Shown here: one piece after another, positions 25,761 through 34,100 of the stretch
How positions within the stretch are numbered: position 1 is the stretch's first letter
Layout of the letters: every line of letters begins with the position of its first letter
NCBI RefSeq assembly: GCF_036711975.1
Contig: NC_091972.1
Location: 24,185,001-24,249,000 of the forward strand
DNA: 64,000 nt
Direction: 5' to 3'
Source of the DNA: Onthophagus taurus
Lineage: Eukaryota > Arthropoda > Insecta > Coleoptera > Scarabaeidae
Translations under genes and position numbers: made by a program
Notes under the pieces: model-generated
Told to the model about the DNA's origin: nothing
The model's database searches: none
The model's input: the letters and a program-made list of their open reading frames with translations, nothing else

Positions 25761-25791
25761 TACAGGTGGTTCAAATTCGATGTCTGAATAG
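23832..25791 (+). CDS. MADF-type DNA-binding accessory protein of Harbinger (two exons)
   Basis: Exon 1 is 23,832-24,012 (ATG, 60 codons, ending phase 1 at donor GTAAGTTA) and exon 2 is 25,142-25,791 (acceptor ATTCTTTCAG). They join in frame. The product has a MADF fold start (LISLVQTKPVLWDKTLP, then NAWKDVCCEINKNF) completed in exon 2 by VIRRWTNLRDAFSKS, a basic KSTKKQQHFKKS stretch and a C-terminal BESS-like segment (SFFEGVIPHLKKYDD). Such proteins bind the element ends and bring the transposase to the nucleus. Two oddities: the transposase gene lies antisense inside the 1.1-kb intron, and the frame runs through the right terminal repeat and stops only in flanking DNA. Confidence 0.75.
24110..25015 (-). 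pseudogene. Harbinger DDE transposase, probably frameshifted
   Basis: The main frame 24,739-24,110 (209 aa, with the same frame open further upstream) has the DDE_Tnp_4 pattern. The first Asp lies in HCLGAVDGKHIRI (about 24,770-24,810), the second in FVGDEAFGLHIRLLRPYGG, and the Glu in RRYVECAFGILSNKWRIF. Upstream, 25,015-24,855 encodes LREECIPPLSKEM after a possible splice acceptor. A one-base shift near 24,855 separates that part from the catalytic core. The enzyme would excise and insert the element at TWA-type sites. If the shift is real the copy is inactive. Confidence 0.8.
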
Positions 25792-26240
25792 GCTATCTCG
25801 GAAACTATAAGAGTTAGAAAAAAAGTAGCTTACATGTCTCGATCACTTTTTTAAATAAATTCCAATGTCGCCATCGTCTTTTGCTTTTCCCCTAGAGGCC
25901 AAAATTGAAAATATTGTAAAACCAGTAAATGCAATTATCTTGGTTATTATTATAAGTGGAGTATTATAACTAATCGTAAGACATCATATGGACACTTTTT
26001 TACAGAGAATTTGATGACGTATCAAAAAATTTTTTTCGATCTTAGATTTTGAGATATGACAATTATTTTCGTTTTTTTAAATGGAAACAACCACTGATTA
26101 TTCGCTTATTAAAATCGTTATTTTTTTCTGATTACAAAAATATAGGGTTCGACAGCAAGTGCAATTATCTTGGTTATTATTATAGGTGGAGTATTATCAC
26201 TAAGACATTATATGGACACTTTTTTACAGAGAATTTGATG
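25761..26240. repeat. partial copy of element A family
   Basis: TACAGGTGGTTCAAATTCG is followed by about 480 bp matching the left arm of 11,780-14,099. It lacks the 267-bp insertion and has an internal repeat of the GCAATTATCTTGGTTATTAT segment. It is interrupted on its left by the Harbinger element. Confidence 0.8.
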
Positions 26241-26400
26241 ATACTAATATACTAATTAGTTACTTATTTTTGACATTATTATAAAATCAACCGGCAATCA
26301 ACTGACGTTTATTGAAAATGTAATTAAAAATAAAAATGTTTTCTCCAAAACGGCATTGGGTTAAGAAATGAAACTTTTTTAAGATTATAAAGAAATGTTA

Positions 26401-26758
26401 TACAGTGTGTTAATGAACGACGTGCAAAACGACTGGACTAAATAGGAGAAACATGCTGGTGGTAAAGTTTCAATTTCTTTTTAATTTTACGTTTATCCCC
26501 GTTGTTTTTTTGAATAATAGGTAGTGTGGCTGACGATTTTGTCATTTTATTGTAGAGATTCATAAAGATTAGGTGTATACCAAATTTGAAATGATTATTC
26601 AAAAAAACACCGGAGGAAAACGTAAAATTAAGAAAAAATGAAACTTTACTACCTGTACTGACGCACTTTTGACCACATGTTTATTAGCATTTCTCTCTTA
26701 TTTTATCGAGTACTACTGCCCCCTGAAATATCTGCACGTCGTTCATTAACACCCTGTA
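26401..26758. mobile_element. ~360-bp MITE
   Basis: The ends TACAGTGTGTTAATGAACGA and the inverse TCGTTCATTAACACCCTGTA give inverted repeats of about 26 bp. A second inner inverted pair is AGTTTCAATTTCTTTTTAAT against ATTAAGAAAAAATGAAACT. There is no ORF. Confidence 0.85.
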
Positions 26759-27600
26759 TACTTACGTGTACAGTTTATACAATGTATCCGTAAAGCAGCG
26801 GATATACACTGAGGGAAATTAAAAAGAAAGATACCTTATTCTTGACTTAAGAAATCTCTTTTCCTTACACCAGGAGCATGCGCAATAGAGTTAAACTTAG
26901 CACATCGAAATCTAGATGATATAAATTGTGATATTACACTCTTTACACTATTAATAGATGTGTCATTGTATTGACTAATAATTAAAATAGAGAGTTGAGA
27001 GAGTAGAGTTAAACAATAATCGGAAGTTATTTTGTAAAATTATTGTATATCGAAGTAAAAATTTGTATAAATCGTTAAGAATGCAATGGAGGATGACATT
27101 AGTTATTAGAATTAGTTATAAGTTTAATGTTTATAATCCGTTGGCGCATTCAAATAGCGAGCATGAGAGTTAAATAAGTTTCGAATTGAAATTCTAACCT
27201 CACTTTTTAAATTTGACATAATATTAATTTAATTTTTTAATTTGTTATTAAAAGACTTCAAACCACTTAAATATTATAATCAGGATACTTATTAGTTAGT
27301 TTAACGATAATTTGGAACTTAATAACGCATATTGTTGACGAAAATCCCTTTCGTAGTAACAAAGTTTTAACATCAAAAATTCATAACGTAGGGTGAAATT
27401 TTCGTCAAATCTTTTGGTCAAATGTGAAAAAAAAGAATAATAAACCTTATTTTGGAAAATTTCAAAAGACTAAAGTAGAATTTAATAAAAATAATTTTAT
27501 AACCTCAAAATAATAGAAATATTATAAAATGGATGACCCATCGAAAAATCCACCCAATCAGAATGAACCGATTTTCATTTGTTTTAAGAAAATCGTATAT

Positions 27601-28648
27601 ACACAGGAAAAAATCGTGTCGTGTAAAAATTTTAGAGTAGTTGGTAAAAAGAATTAGAGTAAAAATTGTAATATCACATGGTAAAAATAACTCTAATGTA
27701 CACTATATTTAATATTAATGTAGAGTTCATATATTATTCACTTAATAGAGTAGTTTTTACAGTTCTCTAAAGGAGAGTTCTTTTTTACTTATGTTAGTGA
27801 AGTTATGTAATATATAAAACATTAAATTTTACACTAGACGTGTACTTTTCCTTCGGGTACTTCGTATGCACCCCACTATTTTGCTCGGGATTACTCGTCG
27901 GTACCACGTGATCAACATGTGGTGTGATACAGCTAAAATTTAACGGTCATCTACTAATCGAGTTTAATTATGTTTGCCAAAATAAAACATTCATGATGTG
28001 AAATTAGTGGAACTTCCGGAAGATTTTGCATACAAGTTCCTTGTGAAGATTGGTAAATATGTGCAACTTGGTGCAACTATACATATAGGAAACTTATAGA
28101 AGTTTTTTTATATGCAGTTTTGATGGTGACTGATGGTGACTCGGTGGAAACTTTAAAATGAATTAAGTATTATATATGTATATAAACAGAATTTAATTTT
28201 TTTAAATTTAAGTTGTAACAATATATTACAAGTAAAAATCAAAACAAATATTTTATAATTTTGATTTTTATTACAAACGTAAAACTTCCCTAAAAATACT
28301 CCACTTCCTATTAAAAGTTAACACTAATAAGTGGAAGATACACACTATTTAGTGATATTTTGTCAATTAATAGAGTAAAATTAGAGCGAATTTTTAATAA
28401 TTTACACTGATTAGATTAGAAATGTATCTAATTAGAGTCACGACAACATCTAGTTAGATTACATATAATACACTGTTATAGAGTACCGATTTTACACTAT
28501 TTAATAAACACCATCTTCTCACTATTTAGTGTAAATTTTTAATCTAATCACCTACACTATATAGTGCAAAAAAATAACTCTAAATAAATTGGACCGATCT
28601 GAACCATGTTTTAGAGTTGATTTTTACTCTATATTTTTTCCTGTGTAA
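27601..28648. mobile_element. ~1.05-kb non-autonomous element, ends CACAGGAAAAAAT
   Basis: CACAGGAAAAAAT at 27,601 is matched by ATTTTTTCCTGTG at 28,635-28,647. The interior has many AGAGT/ACACTATTTAGTG words in both orientations, the usual layout of subterminal binding sites. There is no coding potential. Confidence 0.65.
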
Positions 28649-28649
28649 G

Positions 28650-29070
28650 GGTGAAATTTTCGGAAGAGTGACAGTCGATTTAACAGCGGTTCTACGTACA
28701 CGTCGTTTTGTAGAAAGATTAATTTTATCCTTGTGGTGTTATTCAAATATATACAAAAGAGAATAGGTTATAGGGAATGGATACTTTATTGAAAAGTTAG
28801 AGGTTTGGAGGACCTTGTCAATACTTTTGAAGGTACGTATAAAATCTTTTTGAATAAATTGAAAGCAGCTTTTACGCAACATTTACGATACTGAACGATG
28901 CAAGAGCACATAGTTTAGTAAGTTGTTGTTGCGTATAAATAAAAAGCGCATAGTATATTTTTGTTATTTTTAGATATTCTTAAAACAATAACTTTAAACG
29001 GTTATTTGAGATAATATTAAAACTTCGGAAAAATATTTCCATTCGCTTTCATGAAGGACAATCTGCTCTT
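28650..29070. other. flank of the large virus-like element, no gene seen
   Basis: AT-rich host sequence up to the left inverted repeat. I could not find a short target duplication matching the right flank. Confidence 0.4.
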
Positions 29071-29073
29071 GAA

Positions 29074-29474
29074 GACCAAGGCCAAGGCCAAGGTCACGTT
29101 GAGTGACCATGACCTTGACCTTGCCCTGAGGTTCTGGGAGGAGGTTCCAGAATCGGCTATTGCAAAGGGGGTCGTTGACCAGTAACCTTGACCTAAACAA
29201 TGACCTTTACTTTGAGCTCACCTCAGGTCAAGATCACGTTTAGTGACCATGACCTTGATCAGTAACCTTGACCTGAACAATGACCTTTACTTTGATCTCA
29301 ACGGAGACCTTGAAGTCAACCTTAATTGTGACCATTACATTGACCGTGTACGTGACCTGAAATGAAGGTTACACGACGTGAGGCCATTGAAAACCCCACT
29401 TCGGAGGAGGTATGCTTTAAATAGCAGATAGAAAATCGTGTTCAACAGTATTGAAGTAAGAGTGTTGTGAACAT
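29074..29474 (+). repeat. left terminal inverted repeat
   Basis: Matches the reverse complement of 47,164-47,562 with only scattered differences. It is dense in AGGTCA/TGACCT words, at least ten by eye. The inner end (ATAGAAAATCGTGTTCAACA to GTGTTGTGAACAT) is the 5' region of the first gene. The outermost part of the right repeat (47,563-47,596) has no counterpart here, so the left end may be trimmed. Confidence 0.92.
29415..29425 (+). promoter_or_regulatory. TATA-like box in left inverted repeat
   Basis: CTTTAAATAGC, about 105 bp before the first ATG. It is identical in the right repeat (inverse at 47,214-47,224), and the related GCATAAATAGC is found at 30,479-30,489 in the internal partial copy. 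A promoter role is inferred from position and repetition. Confidence 0.5.
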
Positions 29475-29531
29475 AAAGAAATTGAGGAACTTGTAGCTCC
29501 TATTTTAAGCAGTTTACATCGCTTAAATATA

Positions 29532-30014
29532 ATGGCATCGAGAAATCCAATTAAAGTCATCGATATGCAAGGGTTTACTTTATCTTCGGGATTTCGAGTT
29601 AAAGAATTGGCTATCGGTGATGGTGAGTCGATTTCCCATTTCATATTTCAACCTGATATAAGTTATGAAAGACTCAATAAGCGAGAATGTCGACAAGTGC
29701 GTTGGGAGGAGAATAACTTACACCATTTGCATTACGAGAATGGATATGTGCCCTATAATCAACTGAAAGACATTCTGGAACAGCATACATGCGGAGTGGA
29801 GGTGGTGTTTGTAAAGGGATCTCAAAAAGAAAAGGTATTGAGAGACCTATTATCATCGGTAAAGCCAGTGATTATTAATTTACAAGAAAATATATATTGC
29901 CCTTTGCTTTCGTTGAGTCAAAATTCTTGCGCATATCATTATAAATCGGAAAGCAGTTGTGCAATTGAAAATGTTAAATTAATTTTAAAATTTTTAAAAA
30001 TGGATTTAGATTAG
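29532..30014 (+). CDS. degenerate DEDDh-exonuclease-like protein, copy 1
   Basis: 160 aa, not assignable by name. It opens VIDMQGFTLSSGFRVKELAI, then SHFIFQP. The mid part has VEVVFVKGSQKEKVLRDLL and the C-terminus CAYHYKSESSCAIENVKLI. A second protein of the element (35,539-36,054) shares exactly these blocks, so the two are paralogues. The order resembles DnaQ/TREX-type exonucleases (D-x-E-T near the start, H-N-x-x-F-D mid, H-x-x-L-x-D late), but the acidic positions read Q, K-G-x-x-K and N, so catalysis looks lost. That fold assignment is inference. It is the first gene after the left repeat, with its promoter inside that repeat, hence probably early. Confidence 0.6.
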   Translation: MASRNPIKVIDMQGFTLSSGFRVKELAIGDGESISHFIFQPDISYERLNKRECRQVRWEENNLHHLHYENGYVPYNQLKDILEQHTCGVEVVFVKGSQKEKVLRDLLSSVKPVIINLQENIYCPLLSLSQNSCAYHYKSESSCAIENVKLILKFLKMDLD

Positions 30015-30324
30015 TGTTAAAATTTAAAATTTAAATAAATTAATTTTTATTGTACTGACTTTTTTTATTCAATTTAAATGTATCACATTCCTAATCCTAA
30101 TATATAAAATGGAAAAGAAAAACAACCGAATTAAATTTCATTTAATTTATTGAACTCGTCTTTAATAAATGATAAACAATTGCATATCTTTTTAACGTAT
30201 TATTTATGGTGTCAACTCGACGCCCCCGAGTTAGCAGTTCATGATGTTTTTTTTTTGGTGTACTCAAGTCGAGTGATGACTCTTCTCGGGTGCTCCCGGA
30301 GGAGTGGAGCATGACCGGGTTGGA

Positions 30325-30495
30325 TTTACTTTGAGCTCACCTCAGGTCAAGATCACGTTGAGTGACTATGACATTGATCAGTAACCTTGACCTGAACAAT
30401 GACCTTTACTTTGACCTCAACGGAGAACTTGAAGTCAACCTTAATTGTGACCGTGACGTCCCCACCTAAAATGATGTGCATAAATAGCAAGTCAG
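30325..30495 (+). repeat. internal partial copy of the terminal repeat
   Basis: TTTACTTTGAGCTCACCTCA and the following ACCTTGACCTGAACAATGAC and AGTCAACCTTAATTGTGACC correspond in order to 29,208-29,340 of the left repeat, in direct orientation. It ends in a TATA-like GCATAAATAGC at 30,479-30,489, where the terminal copies have CTTTAAATAGC. It lies just upstream of the gene at 30,559-31,513. Confidence 0.85.
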
Positions 30496-30558
30496 GTTCA
30501 TAAAAGATTAGTTTCATTGAAATCATCCGACGTAGTGGTGACATAACAACGCAAAACA

Positions 30559-31513
30559 AGTAAGTCCATAAACACTTGTCTTACAGCAGAAGTATTAATG
30601 TTATATATACTTAGTGGGTTCCAGACAACAATATACAAAAGCACCGAAGAGAAGTCTCGAGGTTCAACAGGCGGTGTCCAAAAAAGCGAGCATAAGTCCA
30701 AAGGTGATAAAACCCTCGTTGACACCCGTGGCATCTGAAGAGGTGTTAAAACAAGAAAAGTTTAATACAGTTATAGAGTGTGGTAACAATATGCAAGCGG
30801 TCGCTGATGGAAAAGATTCGTTTGCAGACTTAAGCCCTTTTATTATGACGCAAAGTGTTAACGGTAATAATGAAGTAGTTTCGAGAATAGATAACATGGA
30901 GAGCTTAACCAACATGTCGGACAGTACAGTAAGAGCAAGTAGAGGCCCTCTATTTTCGGAAACAGTGTATGCACTAAATAAGAGCCGCACGAAATGTGTG
31001 GCAATAGGATTAAGTGCTGACTTACATTTTGAACCAGTGGTAAGGTTAATGGGAAAAGGTCAATGTTTAACATTAACGGAAAACGATTGGCACAACATTA
31101 TTATGTATAAGTCAACAATCACAAACAGTTTTGCTAATCAGTCTCCGTCGCAGATAGTGTTGTGTGGTGTCAGTATATCGTGCGATTGGATGGAAAACGT
31201 TTGCAAGATTTTAAAGTTGGAGAGGGGTGGAGAATATGTATATATTGCATATGAATCGTTGCATGAGCTTTGGAACGTAGCAGATTTAGTAGCAACTCGA
31301 CTGAAATTATTGAGAACTGTGAATTACAAAGCATATTATGATAGTGTTATAAACGCGTTAGCTGCAATGGATGGAGATGTGAAACGTAATATGTTAACGA
31401 TGCTCAATGAATCGTGTTCTGAACAAATATGTATAAGTAAGGAAGTGATGTTGTACAATTTCGATAAAATCTTGTTGGATGTAGATTTGTTTAAATTATT
31501 TCACAATCAATAA
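30559..31513 (+). CDS. unknown Polinton protein; start codon formed by splicing
   Basis: About 299 aa. The open frame at 30,615-31,513 has no ATG near its 5' end. A 55-nt intron (30,560-30,614; donor CAA|GTAAGT, acceptor ATACTTAG) would put the A at 30,559 directly before TG at 30,615, making an ATG in good context and in frame. The alternative first in-frame ATG is about residue 60. The N-terminal 120 residues are Ser/Lys-rich and look disordered. The second half has a compact region with SRTKCVAIGLSADLHF, then GKGQCLTLTENDWHNI, faintly like PC4-type coactivators (low certainty). Its promoter is probably the partial terminal-repeat copy just upstream. Confidence 0.6.
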
Positions 31514-31517
31514 AGAC

Positions 31518-31742
31518 ATGGGTAAGGTGCGGATTGATGAGAGTAAAAATGAGATGCATAGAATGTATGCATGGACTTATGCGTATAGACAATCACGAAA
31601 GTGTAATTGGGAGGAAATGTATTTAGATCGTCTTAGATTTAAGAATAGAATAAGTTATGTAAATGATATGTTACACCTGTACTTAAGCAGCGAATTTAGA
31701 AATAAGATTTTTCATGAAAGATTTAAATATCTAATGACTTAA
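31518..31742 (+). CDS. small basic protein, unknown
   Basis: 74 aa, starting 5 nt after the previous gene. It is rich in Arg, Lys, Tyr and Met (MYAWTYAYRQSRKCNWEEMY), with no recognisable motif. AAAATAAATG follows the stop and may serve as a poly(A) signal. The tight spacing suggests it is read from the same transcript or a splice variant. Confidence 0.55.
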   Translation: MGKVRIDESKNEMHRMYAWTYAYRQSRKCNWEEMYLDRLRFKNRISYVNDMLHLYLSSEFRNKIFHERFKYLMT

Positions 31743-31856
31743 AATAAATGAAATTTTTTTTCAAATGTGAGCGTATTATTAACCATCCAATATTCACCGA
31801 ATAATGTGCGAAAGCTATTAAATATAATGGTATGAATGTTAGGACAGTGAAACAGT

Positions 31857-32759
31857 ATGCATCGATCAAGCAAACGGTCTGGTCGAGGTATTGTGAATAC
31901 ATTAATCAATAAGCTTCCGATAGAACTACATTTGCCAGGTTATAATTATTGCGGTCCGGGAACCAAATTGGTAAAGAGATTAGTTCGTGGAGATCGGGGA
32001 GTGAATAAATTAGACGACGCCTGTAAAACGCATGATATTGCCTACGCAGCGACATCGAATTTAGCTGAGCGACACATAGCCGATAAAGAGTTGTATAAGA
32101 CGGCGAAAGAGCGGTTGAGAAGTAAAGACGCAAGCTTAGGAGAGCGACTATCGTCGGCGTTAGTGTCAACGATAATGAAAGGAAAAACAATAATGGGTAT
32201 GGGAATGCAAATTCGTGCCCTAAGACGTAGAGGGACAACTCGTCAGAAGTTGAAACGTGGCGGTAAGTTGTCGTTTACGCAGGCAATGAACTTAGTGCGG
32301 CGAGCGATTGCACAGACCAACAGTACGAATACAAAGGGAGATGTACAAGTGGGTTACAATCTGTTGAAACCTTATCAAGGTAGAATACTTAAACCGCGCG
32401 GAAAAATAATCAAGATTCCCAAGACGGGAGGTTTTTTACCCTTAATACTTGCAGCTTTGGGTGCTCTCGGTTCTTTAGGCGGAGGTGCAGCAGCTATTGC
32501 AAAAACCGTAAACGAAGCAAAAATAGCAAGGGAGCAGTTACAAGAAGCCCAACGTCACAATCGGGCTATGGAACCAAAAGCGATCGGCAGCGGTTTGTAT
32601 ATTAAACCATATAAGCAAGGTTGCGGACTAGTCATGAAAACGGTATCACGAAAATCAAAGCGACTAAAACGCCCCAAGAGGGCGAACAAAATTGGTACAG
32701 GAATGTTTATTAATCCATATAAAAAGGGTTGTGGTTATAAAACTGTAGCAAAAAACTAA
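31857..32759 (+). CDS. phospholipase A2 domain fused to basic core protein
   Basis: 300 aa. The N-terminal domain (residues 22-65) has the parvovirus-VP1-like PLA2 signature: YCGPGT calcium loop and DDACKTHDIAYA with the catalytic His-Asp pair. A basic linker follows. Then comes a Gly/Leu/Ala hydrophobic segment (FLPLILAALGALGSLGGGAA, about 194-213) as in adenovirus-type minor core proteins, and two C-terminal repeats, GSGLYIKPYKQGCG and GTGMFINPYKKGCG. The family role is to open endosomal membranes during entry and to bind the genome in the particle. It is followed by the protease, which overlaps its end in another frame. Confidence 0.85.
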   Translation: MHRSSKRSGRGIVNTLINKLPIELHLPGYNYCGPGTKLVKRLVRGDRGVNKLDDACKTHDIAYAATSNLAERHIADKELYKTAKERLRSKDASLGERLSSALVSTIMKGKTIMGMGMQIRALRRRGTTRQKLKRGGKLSFTQAMNLVRRAIAQTNSTNTKGDVQVGYNLLKPYQGRILKPRGKIIKIPKTGGFLPLILAALGALGSLGGGAAAIAKTVNEAKIAREQLQEAQRHNRAMEPKAIGSGLYIKPYKQGCGLVMKTVSRKSKRLKRPKRANKIGTGMFINPYKKGCGYKTVAKN

Positions 32760-33148
32760 TAAAAATACCCCAACATTCTTTAACGGATGTAGAGTTAAGG
32801 CGATATGCACGAGCGCTTGATCTGTTAAACTTTCGTGGGGTGTACATGAGAAACAATTTACCGAAGAAAATCCGAAAACGAGAGAGTGGGATAATAAATC
32901 TTGATAATCGTACGGGTCCCGGTACTCACTGGACAGCTTACAACAAGGATGGTGTAAATGTTAACTACTTTGACAGTTATGGAGATTTACGACCACCGAT
33001 TGAAGTGGAGAAGTATTTTATATCGGATGGGGGGAGAAATATTGTGAGGTATAATTATCGACGATATCAAAAAGAAGATCAAACAAATTGTGGACAATTG
33101 TGTCTGCATTTCTTAGATAGTTTAAATACCAAGGAAGTATCCGTGTAA
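32741..33148 (+). CDS. adenovirus-type cysteine protease (maturation protease)
   Basis: C48/Ulp1-like protease. GTHWTAY supplies the catalytic His, FDSYG the acidic residue, and TNCGQLC the Gln-x5-Cys part with the nucleophile. The family cleaves capsid and core precursors. The first in-frame ATG (32,846) would remove a conserved N-terminal block that is visible upstream in the same frame: LTDVELRRYARAL, then FRGVYM. The frame is open from 32,741 but contains no ATG before 32,846. A splice acceptor-like CTGTAG ends at 32,748, so the true start is probably supplied by splicing or is non-AUG. It overlaps the PLA2/core gene by about 19 nt. Confidence 0.85.
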   Translation, partial: NCSKKLIKIPQHSLTDVELRRYARALDLLNFRGVYMRNNLPKKIRKRESGIINLDNRTGPGTHWTAYNKDGVNVNYFDSYGDLRPPIEVEKYFISDGGRNIVRYNYRRYQKEDQTNCGQLCLHFLDSLNTKEVSV

Positions 33149-33168
33149 GATTAGTCTTGAGAACAACA

Positions 33169-33912
33169 ATGGAACAAGATACAATACATACAAGTTATAC
33201 ATTTACGCTCACCGGAAGGGGGTCGGAGTTGTCTTGTAACTTTAACCCACCGATTTATTTGAATGAACTCGGTACATACGAGTTAGCTCTTTTAAATTTC
33301 GAAACGTTCAATACGTTACCTAATATCGATTCAACAAACAATATTTTACAATATGAAGATCATATGGGAAATTTTACAGAGAATATTGAAATACCGCTAG
33401 GAACATACGATATTAACGATATTAACGAATACGTTAAAAAAACATTAACAGCGAGGAATATTCTCAGCGTGACTACACCGGGTACACAGATACGCATAAG
33501 AGGTAATAATAATACGCAACGTGCTGAGATAAAAACAAACCGGCGAATAAATTTTGCTAGCGATAATTCAATCGGTTCCTTACTTGGTTTTAACCCTAAA
33601 GTTATACCTAAAAACACGATAACAGAATCGGATCATATCGTGAATATAAATAAAACGAATGCATTACAAATTTATTGTAATTTGAGCTCCGGATCGTATA
33701 CGAATGGACAACCCATGCACGTGTTGTATCATTTCTTCCCGAACGTACCGGCTGGTTTTAAAATAATAGAAGCTCCGCAACAACCGATTTACTTACCTGT
33801 TACAACGAACGTGATTAGTACATTAATAGTACGCATACTTGATCAGGACGGTCAGTTGGTAAACTTCAGAGACGAAGAAGTGACCGTGAGAGTGCACTTG
33901 AAATCGGTGTGA
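33169..33912 (+). CDS. minor capsid (penton) protein
   Basis: 247 aa from the ATG at 33,169 (the frame is open 12 nt further upstream without ATG). Its length and order match Polinton penton proteins of the single jelly-roll type: CNFNPPIYLNELGTYELALL near residue 25, GSLLGFNPKVI mid, and a C-terminal RILDQDGQLVNF strand pattern. It would occupy the five-fold vertices of the capsid. It sits between the protease and the major capsid protein, the usual order. Confidence 0.8.
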   Translation: MEQDTIHTSYTFTLTGRGSELSCNFNPPIYLNELGTYELALLNFETFNTLPNIDSTNNILQYEDHMGNFTENIEIPLGTYDINDINEYVKKTLTARNILSVTTPGTQIRIRGNNNTQRAEIKTNRRINFASDNSIGSLLGFNPKVIPKNTITESDHIVNINKTNALQIYCNLSSGSYTNGQPMHVLYHFFPNVPAGFKIIEAPQQPIYLPVTTNVISTLIVRILDQDGQLVNFRDEEVTVRVHLKSV

Positions 33913-33929
33913 GTAGTAGGGTATTTAAT

Positions 33930-34100
33930 ATGGGTATAGTGTACGACGTTCGAAGAAAAGCACAGGAAAATCTGGGTGATAGAGTAATGTATAAAACGGT
34001 ACGAAAGGATGTAAAACCTAACAGTAAGCGAAAATCAACTACCCAGTTAACACGCGTCAATCGTCAGTATTTAAGCAACTTAGGTTTTCAACTACTATAA
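33930..34100 (+). CDS. small basic protein before the capsid gene
   Basis: 56 aa from the ATG at 33,930 (an in-frame non-ATG start at 33,909 overlaps the penton stop). Strongly basic: VRRKAQENLGDRVMYKTV, KPNSKRKSTT, ending NLGFQLL. Its stop is immediately followed by the major capsid ATG. A DNA-binding or scaffold role is plausible but not shown. Confidence 0.6.
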   Translation: MGIVYDVRRKAQENLGDRVMYKTVRKDVKPNSKRKSTTQLTRVNRQYLSNLGFQLL

